From Superficieibacter sp. HKU1 (GTDB lineage: Bacteria > Pseudomonadota > Gammaproteobacteria > Enterobacterales > Enterobacteriaceae), in contig NZ_CP119754.1 in NCBI RefSeq assembly GCF_029319185.1, positions 4,650,001-4,714,000 of the forward strand: 64,000 nucleotides of DNA, read 5' to 3'. Position numbers and translations under genes: made by a program. Position 1 is the first letter of the stretch; every line of letters starts with the position of its first letter. Below are positions 52,525 through 60,217 of the stretch, in pieces. The notes below the pieces were generated by a model that ran no database searches, had not been told where the DNA came from, and was given only the letters and a program-made list of their open reading frames with translations.

Positions 52525-53847
52525 ATGGAAAACATGCAAAAACTCCTCGCCCGGTATCCTTTAGTGGAGGATCTGGTCGCCCTGAAAGAAACAACCTGGT
52601 TTAATCCGGGAACCACCTCTCTTGCGGAAGGTTTACCGTATGTTGGCCTGACGGCTCAGGACGTAAAAGCCGCTCATGCCCGCCTGACCCGTTTTGCGCC
52701 ATACCTGGCAAAAGCATTTCCGGAAACGGCCGCCACCGGTGGAATTATCGAATCCGATGTAGTGGCCATACCGGCCATGCAAAAACGGCTGGAACAAGAG
52801 TATGGGCAAAACATCAGTGGCGAAATGCTGCTGAAAAAAGACAGCCATCTGCCGATTTCCGGTTCCATCAAAGCCCGTGGCGGTATCTATGAAGTACTGA
52901 CCCACGCAGAAAAACTGGCGCTGGAAGCGGGGCTGATAACGACTGAAGATGACTACAGCGTGCTGCTTTCGCCAGCGTTAAAACGGTTCTTTAGCCAGTA
53001 CAGTATCGCCGTCGGCTCAACCGGTAACCTCGGACTGTCAATTGGTATAATGAGCGCCTGCATTGGCTTTAAGGTCACGGTACATATGTCTGCTGATGCC
53101 CGGGCATGGAAAAAAGCCAAACTGCGCAGTCACGGTGTAACGGTCGTGGAATACGAAGAAGATTACGGCGTGGCAGTGGAGCAAGGCCGCAAAGCGGCAG
53201 AGTCCGATGCAAACTGCTTTTTCATCGACGATGAAAACTCGCGCACGCTATTTTTAGGTTATGCGGTAGCCGGACAGCGCCTGAAGGATCAGTTCGCACA
53301 ACAAGGACGCGTGGTGGATGCCGGACACCCGCTGTTTGTCTATCTGCCCTGCGGTGTTGGCGGTGGCCCTGGCGGTGTGGCCTTTGGCCTGAAGCTGGCA
53401 TTTGGCGATAACGTCCACTGCTTCTTTGCTGAGCCAACTCACTCGCCATGTATGCTGCTGGGGGTATATACCGGCTTACACGATGAAATCTCCGTGCAGG
53501 ATATAGGTATTGATAACCTGACGGCCGCTGACGGTCTGGCGGTGGGGCGCGCCTCTGGTTTTGTAGGACGTGCAATGGAGCGGCTGCTCGATGGCCTGTA
53601 TACGCTTGACGATCAGGCAATGTACGACATGCTGGGCTGGCTGGCGCAGGAAGAAGAGATTCATCTGGAACCGTCGGCACTGGCGGGAATGGCTGGTCCG
53701 CAGCGCATCTGCAGCTCAGCGGCGTATCAGCAGGTGCACGCTTTCAGCACAGAGCAGTTCAACAACGCCACTCACCTGGTCTGGGCCACCGGTGGCGGCA
53801 TGGTCCCGGAAGCCGAGATGGCGCAATACCTGGCAAAAGGGCGTTAA
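52525..53847 (+). CDS. dsdA: DsdA, D-serine ammonia-lyase
   Basis: PLP enzyme converting D-serine to pyruvate and ammonia. It has 440 residues, near the E. coli length of 442. The Schiff-base lysine is Lys116 in LPISGSIKARGGIYEVL. The phosphate-binding tetraglycine loop is CGVGGGPGGVAFG near 275-287, and SVGSTGNLGLSIG-like sequence (AVGSTGNLGLSIGIM) near 162 is present. It detoxifies and uses urinary or host D-serine. Downstream at 53872-53911 is an imperfect hairpin without a T run. Confidence 0.97.
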   Translation: MENMQKLLARYPLVEDLVALKETTWFNPGTTSLAEGLPYVGLTAQDVKAAHARLTRFAPYLAKAFPETAATGGIIESDVVAIPAMQKRLEQEYGQNISGEMLLKKDSHLPISGSIKARGGIYEVLTHAEKLALEAGLITTEDDYSVLLSPALKRFFSQYSIAVGSTGNLGLSIGIMSACIGFKVTVHMSADARAWKKAKLRSHGVTVVEYEEDYGVAVEQGRKAAESDANCFFIDDENSRTLFLGYAVAGQRLKDQFAQQGRVVDAGHPLFVYLPCGVGGGPGGVAFGLKLAFGDNVHCFFAEPTHSPCMLLGVYTGLHDEISVQDIGIDNLTAADGLAVGRASGFVGRAMERLLDGLYTLDDQAMYDMLGWLAQEEEIHLEPSALAGMAGPQRICSSAAYQQVHAFSTEQFNNATHLVWATGGGMVPEAEMAQYLAKGR

Positions 53848-53952
53848 CGTTACCGAGCAGTGGTCAGGTATCTGGCAGCGCGAGCCATCATGGTGATGCT
53901 TACGCTGCCAGGACATTAACACCGTAGTCATAATACCAGTCAGCGAAAACGA

Positions 53953-54627
53953 TTATTTCCCCCACAACCGTCGCGAATTATCCTCGATCTTGCCGCTGGT
54001 GCGCCGCTTCTGCATGGTGCGCGTCCAGCTGGCCGATAGCCCTGCCGCCGACAGCAAACGATGATACTGCTCATCATCAAACGGCATTGACCAGGCAATC
54101 ACCCCGGCTTCATGTACCGTCACATCACTCACCCGCGACGCCAGCACCAGCGGCGCTTCAGCGGAAACGTTGCCACCAGCAATCACCCGGTACAGCCAGC
54201 CGGTTTTGCCGCTCGCCTGCATGATGGAGGCCATGTCGCTGATACCGAAGTGAAAATTAAGCTTAAAGCAAGGCGAGCGCGGCTGAGTAACCTGAATGAA
54301 AGTCTCGCCCCACCGGAAGATATCGCCGATAAACACGTTCTGCTCGTTCAGCCCCTCGGTTGACAGATTCTCACCAAACGCGGGGGCCACAAACAGATCC
54401 TCCTGCTCAGGAAACTCACGCGCCCAGTGGCGATAATGCTCCCGAGGGTAGTGGCACAGCGCGCGGTCGGGTCCGCCGTGGATTTTGCTTTCTGCCTGCT
54501 CATCACCGACCAGCCCCAGCTCCGTCAGCGTCAGTTCGCCCGCCACCTGCACTTTCGCAATGGCGCTGGGACGGCTTCCTTCATAGTCCTGAACCCTGCC
54601 AGTAAATACCTCAACCGGATATCGCAT
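53953..54627 (-). CDS. yiiM: YiiM, MOSC-domain protein (6-N-hydroxylaminopurine resistance)
   Basis: Molybdenum-cofactor sulfurase C-terminal (MOSC) domain protein. E. coli YiiM detoxifies N-hydroxylated base analogues and needs molybdenum cofactor. ATG 54627 (MRYPVEVFTGRVQDYEGSRP) gives 224 residues, as in E. coli. The MOSC core is HGGPDRALCHYPREHYRHWA near 54-73, FGENLSTEGL near 91, and QVTQPRSPCFKLNFHFG near 120 with the conserved cysteine. Its neighbour in E. coli is cpxA; here dsdCXA intervenes. Confidence 0.95.
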   Translation of the reverse strand: MRYPVEVFTGRVQDYEGSRPSAIAKVQVAGELTLTELGLVGDEQAESKIHGGPDRALCHYPREHYRHWAREFPEQEDLFVAPAFGENLSTEGLNEQNVFIGDIFRWGETFIQVTQPRSPCFKLNFHFGISDMASIMQASGKTGWLYRVIAGGNVSAEAPLVLASRVSDVTVHEAGVIAWSMPFDDEQYHRLLSAAGLSASWTRTMQKRRTSGKIEDNSRRLWGK

Positions 54628-54746
54628 CTGCTTCTCTCTTACCGACAAATTTGCTCCATTAAACCATATTTTTTACCCGTACCTTCCAAAATGCGAACCA
54701 CGTTCACATGGCGCGTTGCCAGACATGCTATTTATTAAAATGATTT

Positions 54747-54761
54747 TGAAACGGCATTTCA
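54747..54761 (+). promoter_or_regulatory. KdgR-like dyad upstream of the aldolase gene
   Basis: TGAAACGGCATTTCA, with symmetrical TGAAA / TTTCA arms, lies 15 bp before the GTG start at 54777 and would overlap promoter or leader. It resembles KdgR half-sites also seen before kdgT and kdgM. Confidence 0.5.
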
Positions 54762-54776
54762 TAATAAGGAGTCAAC

Positions 54777-55673
54777 GTGACGGTACAATCGCAATTTGCT
54801 GGCGTCTGGTGCCCTGCCATTACGCCACTGGATGATGATGGAAAGCTCGACCTGAACGGCCTGAAGCAGCATCTTCAACGCCTGACCAGAGCAAACATTG
54901 ACGTGATTCTGCTGATGGGCAGCATCGGTGAGTTTGCGTCTTTCACGCTGGAAGAGCGATTAACCTTAATTCGCGAGGCCAGGGCGATGAGTTCGCTTAA
55001 GATGGTTGCCAACGTGTCATCGACCTGTATGAACGATATTCAGCGCATGGCAGAGGAGGCGTACCGCGTAGGCTACGATGCCGTGATGGTCTTACCCCCC
55101 TACTATTACGGACAAACGCCAAAACAGCTTCTCAGTTACTTCCGTCAGCTTGGCAATACTCTCGGCGGCAACTGGTTTGCCTATAACTTTCCGGCACGCA
55201 CCGGCTGCGATTTGACGCCGGATCTGATTGCCACCCTCGCCGCTGAATTCCCGCACTTTGCCGGAATTAAAGATACCGTCGACTGCCAGTCTCATACCCG
55301 CAGTATGATCCAGGCGACCCGCGCCGTGCGTGAGGATTTTGCCGTACTTTCCGGTTATGACGAATATTACATCCCCAACCTGCTGGCGGGCGGCGCGGGC
55401 GTGATCTCCGGCTTAAACAATGTGATGCCGGAGCTATTTGTCAGTGCCCGCGAGGCGTTTAAGCAAGGCGATTTACAGACGTTGCGTGAGATACAGCAGA
55501 GCATCGGCACTTATATGTCCATCTATGCAATTGGTGATGATTTTGTCTCAACGATTAAGACCGTGGTATCGCGTAAATTCGGCTATTGCACCGGCGTATC
55601 GCGGAATGCGGGAGGCGCATTAAACGAGCATGAATGCCGCACGATTGATAAAGTGTTTGATATCAGGGGGTAA
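54777..55673 (+). CDS. DapA/NAL-family aldolase, probably 2-keto-3-deoxy-gluconate aldolase
   Basis: A 298-residue class I aldolase of the dihydrodipicolinate synthase superfamily. The Schiff-base lysine is Lys165 in FAGIKDTVD and the catalytic Tyr136 is in WFAYNFPARTG. The carboxylate-binding loop is LLMGSIGEFASFTLEER near 45-61. The GTG start has a strong ribosome site (AAGGAGT). It is not DapA itself: DapA has GTTGE where this has GSIGE, and DapA's gene lies elsewhere in enterobacteria. It converges on kdgT, the KDG permease, and carries a KdgR-like dyad, which favours cleavage of KDG or a relative as in E. coli YagE. Substrate unproven; N-acetylneuraminate lyase is a weaker alternative. 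Confidence 0.85.
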   Translation: MTVQSQFAGVWCPAITPLDDDGKLDLNGLKQHLQRLTRANIDVILLMGSIGEFASFTLEERLTLIREARAMSSLKMVANVSSTCMNDIQRMAEEAYRVGYDAVMVLPPYYYGQTPKQLLSYFRQLGNTLGGNWFAYNFPARTGCDLTPDLIATLAAEFPHFAGIKDTVDCQSHTRSMIQATRAVREDFAVLSGYDEYYIPNLLAGGAGVISGLNNVMPELFVSAREAFKQGDLQTLREIQQSIGTYMSIYAIGDDFVSTIKTVVSRKFGYCTGVSRNAGGALNEHECRTIDKVFDIRG

Positions 55674-55676
55674 AAG

Positions 55677-55710
55677 AAAAAGCCCGGCAGCAGCGCTGAC
55701 CGGGCTTTTT
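55677..55710. terminator. Bidirectional terminator between the aldolase gene and kdgT
   Basis: The hairpin AAAAAGCCCGG-(CAGCAGCGCTGA)-CCGGGCTTTTT is flanked by A and T runs on both sides. It serves the two convergent genes. Confidence 0.9.
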
Positions 55711-55725
55711 CAGAAAGGCTACGTA

Positions 55726-56724
55726 TTATTCCACCGCTCCCAGCACATGCGCTTTTGCGGCTTCGGCTTTTGCCGCTCTGGCTTTCACCTTCCGCGACCA
55801 GATGGAGGTCAGGATCGGCACCAGAATGGAGGTCACAATCACCGATGTGGCGACCAGCGAGGTAGCCGCAGGGGCCATCGGTTTAAATTCCGGGATCATT
55901 TCAGCGATCAGGACCGGCGTTGCCACCGCAGCACCCGCCGAACTGGATGCGGCAATTCCCGCCGTACCGTCACCGCCGCCAATCAGTTTATCAGCAATAA
56001 TCAGCGGAATACCGGTCACAACAATCACCGCCACGCCCAGCAGAATACCCAGCAGTCCGGTTTGCGCAATCACGCTTAAATCAATGGTGTTACCCAGTGC
56101 GAAGGCGAAGAAAGGGATCAGCGTTTGGACCGCTTTGCTGAAAAATTCCCGTAATTCCGGGTCGAGATTACCCAGCGTAAAACCTACCAGGAAAGGTAAG
56201 ACCGCACCGACAAAAACGTGTGGTTCAAACGACGCAATACCTGCGGTACCCAGAATAATCATGGTCATCAGCGGACCGGATTCCAGCGACATCAGGACAA
56301 ATGCGCCCGCTTCTTCTTTGGTGCCGTACTGCTGCATAATGGAGGCGTAGAGTCCGCCGTTGGTCATGTCCATCGCGGCCACCAGCGCCAGCGTGGAAAG
56401 TCCGGCGAAGAACCCTACCTCCACACCGTGCTCCGGAATGATGCGCGAGGCAATCGCCGCCACCAGCCAGGCCACTGCAATCTTGGTCACTACCAGCGTG
56501 CCGGATTTACGCAGCACCGTCCCCGTTGCGCTCAGCTTGATTGATGCGCCCATACAGAAAAACCAGACCGCCAGAATTGGCACCGTCCCGGTAATCATAC
56601 CGTTGGTGAACGATCCGAAGTATTTTCCTGCCCCCGGCGCAAAGGTATGGCACAGCGCGCCCAGGAACAGCGGGACGAGCATCATGCCGCCCGGAATTTT
56701 TTCAATCTTGCGTTTAATCTGCAT
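55726..56724 (-). CDS. kdgT: KdgT, 2-keto-3-deoxygluconate permease
   Basis: Proton symporter for KDG, a product of pectin and hexuronate breakdown. ATG 56724 (MQIKRKIEKIPGGMMLVPLF) gives 332 residues, near the E. coli 327; longer upstream frames lack family similarity. About ten membrane segments include SFTNGMITGTVPILAVWFFC and GLSTLALVAAMDMTNGGLYA. The C-terminus (RAAKAEAAKAHVLGAVE) is a few residues longer than E. coli. It neighbours sodA, as in E. coli, and has a KdgR-like dyad 130 bp upstream. Confidence 0.96.
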   Translation of the reverse strand: MQIKRKIEKIPGGMMLVPLFLGALCHTFAPGAGKYFGSFTNGMITGTVPILAVWFFCMGASIKLSATGTVLRKSGTLVVTKIAVAWLVAAIASRIIPEHGVEVGFFAGLSTLALVAAMDMTNGGLYASIMQQYGTKEEAGAFVLMSLESGPLMTMIILGTAGIASFEPHVFVGAVLPFLVGFTLGNLDPELREFFSKAVQTLIPFFAFALGNTIDLSVIAQTGLLGILLGVAVIVVTGIPLIIADKLIGGGDGTAGIAASSSAGAAVATPVLIAEMIPEFKPMAPAATSLVATSVIVTSILVPILTSIWSRKVKARAAKAEAAKAHVLGAVE

Positions 56725-56853
56725 CTTCTTCACCTGTAAACATAAAAATGGGGCGATTTTTATGGGCGAGAACACTTCAGCCAGACCGTGCTCCCGTATC
56801 GATGAAAGGAAGATAATCATTCAGGGAAACTATAAAAGTGATCCTGAACACAC

Positions 56854-56877
56854 AAATTGAAACGCAGTTTCTATTTT
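56854..56877 (-). promoter_or_regulatory. KdgR-like operator upstream of kdgT
   Basis: AAATTGAAACGCAGTTTCTA plus TTTT at 56854-56877: the dyad TGAAAC-GCA-GTTTC matches the KdgR consensus core (GAAAC-N-GTTTC) with A/T-rich flanks. In E. coli kdgT is a KdgR target. Confidence 0.75.
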
Positions 56878-56935
56878 AATGGATCATTGTTTTTTATTTG
56901 ATGCAGATCACCATAGCACCCTGAAACACGGCATA

Positions 56936-56970
56936 AAAAAAGCCCCCGCGGCAGCGCCTGCGGAGGCTTA
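56936..56970 (-). terminator. Rho-independent terminator of sodA
   Basis: On the minus strand the hairpin AGCCTCCGC-(AGGCGCTGCC)-GCGGGGGCT is followed by seven T. It lies 38 bp after the sodA stop. Confidence 0.85.
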
Positions 56971-57007
56971 TGCTCTACACCTCAGTGCAGAGTATCAGTC
57001 GGAAGAC

Positions 57008-57628
57008 TTATTTCTTCGCTGCAAAACGCGCTGCAGCTTCATCCCAGTTGACCACGTTCCAGAACTCTTTGATGTAGTCCGGGCGACGGTTCTGGAATTT
57101 CAGGTAGTAAGCATGTTCCCACACGTCCAGACCGACGATCGGGAAGCCAGAAACGCCGGCGACGGCTTCACCCATCAGCGGAGAGTCCTGGTTAGCGGTA
57201 GAAACCACAGCCAGTTTGTCGTCTTTCAGCACCAGCCATGCCCAGCCAGAACCAAAGCGGGTAGCGGCCGCTTTCTCAAACTCTTCTTTGAATTTTTCCA
57301 CGGAACCGAAATCGCGCTCGATAGCCGATTTCAGATCGCCCTGCAGGGTAGTGCCTTTTTTCAGACCTTTCCAGAACAGGCTGTGGTTAGCGTGGCCGCC
57401 AGCGTTGTTGCGCAGCACGGTTTTCTTGTCTGCCGGGACCTGATCCAGTTTGGCGATCAGCTCTTCTACCGGCAGGTTAGCCAGTTCCGGCAGGCTTTCC
57501 AGCGCGGCATTGGCGTTATTGACATAGGTCTGGTGATGTTTGGTGTGATGGATCTCCATCGTCTGCTTATCGAAATGCGGTTCAAGGGCATCGTAGGCAT
57601 ACGGCAGGGATGGCAGTGTATAGCTCAT
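57008..57628 (-). CDS. sodA: SodA, manganese superoxide dismutase
   Basis: Cytoplasmic Mn-superoxide dismutase. ATG 57628 (MSYTLPSLPYAYDALEPHFD) gives 206 residues, as in E. coli. Metal ligands are in MEIHHTKHHQTYVNN (His27), NHSLFWKGL (His82), and GLDVWEHAYYLKFQNRRPDY (Asp168 and His172). GGHANHSLFW and the Mn-type Gly/Gln pattern (NQDSPLMG) fit the Mn enzyme. It is divergent from rhaT. Confidence 0.98.
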   Translation of the reverse strand: MSYTLPSLPYAYDALEPHFDKQTMEIHHTKHHQTYVNNANAALESLPELANLPVEELIAKLDQVPADKKTVLRNNAGGHANHSLFWKGLKKGTTLQGDLKSAIERDFGSVEKFKEEFEKAAATRFGSGWAWLVLKDDKLAVVSTANQDSPLMGEAVAGVSGFPIVGLDVWEHAYYLKFQNRRPDYIKEFWNVVNWDEAAARFAAKK

Positions 57629-57769
57629 AATCATCTCCATTATTGTCGGGCGGCAGATGTGTTAACGCCGCGTAAGCAGTTGGTTCATTATAGTTAATTA
57701 AATGATATTGAAAATGTTTATCAATGCCGTAGTTTTAATAAGGTTATAACTTTCAGTTATGAAGCAAAA

Positions 57770-57789
57770 ATTGTGAGCTTGCTCATTCG
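57770..57789 (+). promoter_or_regulatory. CRP-like site upstream of rhaT
   Basis: TTGTGAGCTTGCTCATTCG matches TGTGA-N6-TCACA in nine of ten core bases apart from the TCATT right arm. It lies 128 bp before the rhaT ATG. rhaT is known to depend on CRP and RhaS in E. coli; I did not identify the RhaS half-sites. Confidence 0.5.
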
Positions 57790-57916
57790 ATTACTCGGTT
57801 CATTGCCAGTGTGCGACGCAACGCGGCAATCCGCTGAAGGTTACTTCAGCGCGCAATTTTTACACTCATCGGGTCGGGGAGGTTTTACCGGCCATAAAAA
57901 AGATGAGGATAAATGC

Positions 57917-58951
57917 ATGAGTAACATGATTACGATGGGTATTCTTTGGCATTTGATAGGCGCAGCCAGTGCCGCCTGTTTCTATGCCCCGTTTAAAAAA
58001 GTCAAAGGCTGGTCGTGGGAAACCATGTGGTCGGTCGGCGGTACCGTTTCCTGGCTGATTTTACCCTGGACGATTAGCGCCATCCTCCTGCCTGACTTCT
58101 GGGCGTATTACGGTTCTTTTAGTGCCTCCACGCTGCTGCCCGTGTTTCTCTTTGGCGCGATGTGGGGCATTGGTAACATCAACTATGGCCTGACCATGCG
58201 CTACCTCGGCATGTCGATGGGCATTGGTATTGCGATTGGCATCACGCTGATTGTCGGCACGCTGATGACGCCTATTCTGAACGGCAATTTCGACATTCTG
58301 ATCCACACTCGCGGTGGCCGAATGACGCTGCTGGGCGTGCTGGTTGCGCTGGTGGGCGTGGGGATTGTTACCCACGCGGGTCGGCTTAAAGAACGCCAGA
58401 TGGGTATTGAAGCGGAAGAATTCAATCTGAAAAAAGGGCTCCTGCTGGCGGTAATGTGCGGGATTTTTTCCGCTGGCATGTCGTTTGCGATGAATGCCGC
58501 GAAGCCAATGCATGACGCGGCGGCGGCACTGGGCGTCGATTCCCTGTACGTCGCACTGCCAAGCTACGTGGTAATTATGGGTGGCGGCGCGCTGATCAAC
58601 CTTGGCTTCTGCTTTATTCGTCTGGCAAAAGTGAAGAGTTTGTCGGTAAAAGCGGACTTCTCGCTGGCGAAACCGCTGATCGTCAGCAACATCCTGCTAT
58701 CAGCACTCGGCGGGTTAATGTGGTATTTGCAGTTCTTCTTCTATGCCTGGGGCCACGCGCGTATTCCGGCGCAGTACGATTATGTCAGCTGGATGCTGCA
58801 TATGAGTTTCTACGTGCTGTGCGGTGGGATTGTGGGTCTGGTCCTGAAAGAGTGGAACAACGCCGGGCGTCGTCCGGTCAGCGTGCTGAGCCTCGGCTGC
58901 GTGGTGATTATCGTCGCGGCGAATATTGTCGGGCTGGGCATGGCGGGGTAA
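57917..58951 (+). CDS. rhaT: RhaT, L-rhamnose/H+ symporter
   Basis: Inner-membrane rhamnose transporter with ten membrane segments. ATG 57917 (MSNMITMGILWHLIGAASAA) has ribosome site GATGAGGATAAA and gives 344 residues, as in E. coli. Conserved segments include GIGNINYGLTMRYLGMSMGI near 78-97 and WYLQFFFYAWGHARIPAQYD near 268-287. In E. coli the regulators rhaR and rhaS face its 3' end; here a sugar permease gene does, so RhaS control must come from elsewhere if it persists. Confidence 0.97.
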   Translation: MSNMITMGILWHLIGAASAACFYAPFKKVKGWSWETMWSVGGTVSWLILPWTISAILLPDFWAYYGSFSASTLLPVFLFGAMWGIGNINYGLTMRYLGMSMGIGIAIGITLIVGTLMTPILNGNFDILIHTRGGRMTLLGVLVALVGVGIVTHAGRLKERQMGIEAEEFNLKKGLLLAVMCGIFSAGMSFAMNAAKPMHDAAAALGVDSLYVALPSYVVIMGGGALINLGFCFIRLAKVKSLSVKADFSLAKPLIVSNILLSALGGLMWYLQFFFYAWGHARIPAQYDYVSWMLHMSFYVLCGGIVGLVLKEWNNAGRRPVSVLSLGCVVIIVAANIVGLGMAG

Positions 58952-58957
58952 TGGATG

Positions 58958-58980
58958 CCCCCTGCTGGCACGGCAGGGGG
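58958..58980. terminator. Hairpin between rhaT and the convergent permease gene
   Basis: The perfect 8-bp stem CCCCCTGC / GCAGGGGG encloses a 7-nt loop (TGGCACG) and lies 6 bp after the rhaT stop. No T run follows, so its role as a terminator is uncertain. Confidence 0.5.
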
Positions 58981-58987
58981 ACATCGG

Positions 58988-60166
58988 TTACGACGAGTGG
59001 CGGGCACCATTGAACAGCAGAAACAGGTAACAGCATTCCGGCACCAGAAAGCTCATCTTCAGGCCGGCGATATCAATGACCGTTCCCTGAATAAACGGGA
59101 TCGCCCCGCCACCAATGCCAGCCATAATTAAACAGGCCGAGATCCGCGCAGCCTCATCCTGCAACCCGCTTAAGGTGCGGGAAAAAATAATCGGGTATAG
59201 CACCGAGTTCATCACGCCGACCATCAGCAGGCAGTAGCCCCCCGCGCGGCTGGCCAGTACGATCGCCGCAAGCGTCAGCACGATAGCGCCCGTCACGCAG
59301 CCGCAATACATCCGCCGGGGATGACAATAGCGGGCGCACAGCCCGTACAGCAGTCTGCCGATTAACGCACCGCCCCAATAAAAAGCCACCAGCGACGTGG
59401 CCGTTGCCCGAGAAAAACCGCCCAGTGACGCCTCGTTGAGGTAGCTCAGAAGAGTGGTGCCCAGGCTAACCTCAACGCCAACATAGACAAAAATCCCGGC
59501 CACCCCGGAACGGAACTGCGGCTGTTGCCACAGATAGCGCCAGCGGCCCGGTTGCGCGATCGTTACATTGCGAAAGTCGTGCATCTGGCTGGTATGCAGC
59601 AAAAAAAACAGCAGCAGGCCGGTCAGCATCATTCCGATATACAGACCCGCAATTGCCGTTGTTGAAGCTGAAACCGTCAGCGCCAGTACCGCGGCCAGCA
59701 GTACCGGCGCAAGCGTCGCGCCGCAGGAGTTGATCGATGACGCCAGGCTCAGCCTGCCGGGCGCGTTTTCAGGCGCTCCCAGCCGGGTGACGTAAGGATT
59801 TGCCACCACCTGCATGGCGGCCACGCCCATCGCAAGGATGAAAATACCCGCCAGACACAGTGCGAAAAGCGTCGTCCACAGCGAAAAAACAATGACCAGC
59901 GCGCCGCCGAAAGCGAGGCACAGGGCAAAAGTCAGCGCCCGACGATAGCCAACGCGGTTCATCCACGCCGAAGCCGGAAAACAGATCGCAAACGGGGCCA
60001 GATAAAAAGCAACGTTCACCAGCATGGCGTCACGCCATGAGAGCGAGAACGTGGTTCTGAAAAAGGGAATTAGCGCACTGTTAATGGAGGTCAGCAATCC
60101 CCAGTAAAAAAAGACGGCAGAGAGCAGCGCAAAAGCGCCGGAAGTGTTTTTTTGATGATGCGGCAT
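58988..60166 (-). CDS. FucP/GluP-family sugar permease (MFS)
   Basis: A 392-residue major-facilitator permease of the fucose-galactose-glucose:H+ symporter family, with about twelve membrane segments. The family signature is MQVVANPYVTRLGAPENAPG near 118-137; NSCGATLAPV near 143 is also typical. It is last in a minus-strand cluster behind a multiphosphoryl protein and a GH38 mannosidase, so it may import a released sugar such as mannose or a mannoside. That is inference; I do not recognise a specific characterised homologue. A strong hairpin (60185-60209) separates it from the gene upstream. Confidence 0.83.
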   Translation of the reverse strand: MPHHQKNTSGAFALLSAVFFYWGLLTSINSALIPFFRTTFSLSWRDAMLVNVAFYLAPFAICFPASAWMNRVGYRRALTFALCLAFGGALVIVFSLWTTLFALCLAGIFILAMGVAAMQVVANPYVTRLGAPENAPGRLSLASSINSCGATLAPVLLAAVLALTVSASTTAIAGLYIGMMLTGLLLFFLLHTSQMHDFRNVTIAQPGRWRYLWQQPQFRSGVAGIFVYVGVEVSLGTTLLSYLNEASLGGFSRATATSLVAFYWGGALIGRLLYGLCARYCHPRRMYCGCVTGAIVLTLAAIVLASRAGGYCLLMVGVMNSVLYPIIFSRTLSGLQDEAARISACLIMAGIGGGAIPFIQGTVIDIAGLKMSFLVPECCYLFLLFNGARHSS

Positions 60167-60184
60167 AACGAATCCATCCTTAAC

Positions 60185-60209
60185 TGCCCGATAGCCACGC
60201 TACCGGGCA
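60185..60209 (-). other. Strong hairpin between the multiphosphoryl gene and the permease gene
   Basis: The near-perfect palindrome TGCCCGGTAGCG / GCTATCGGGCA (minus strand) lies in the 51-bp gap within the operon. No T run follows, so it looks like an intercistronic mRNA-stabilising hairpin and not a terminator. Confidence 0.55.
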
Positions 60210-60217
60210 AACGTGCC

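Noticed and set aside
53872..53911. Terminator after dsdA
   Set aside because: A good stem (CTGGCAGCG / CGCTGCCAG) but a long loop of about 22 nt and no T run; left as an unassigned palindrome.
54777..55673. dapA (lysine biosynthesis)
   Set aside because: The carboxylate-binding loop is GSIGE and not GTTGE, and the neighbour is kdgT; a sugar-acid aldolase is more likely.
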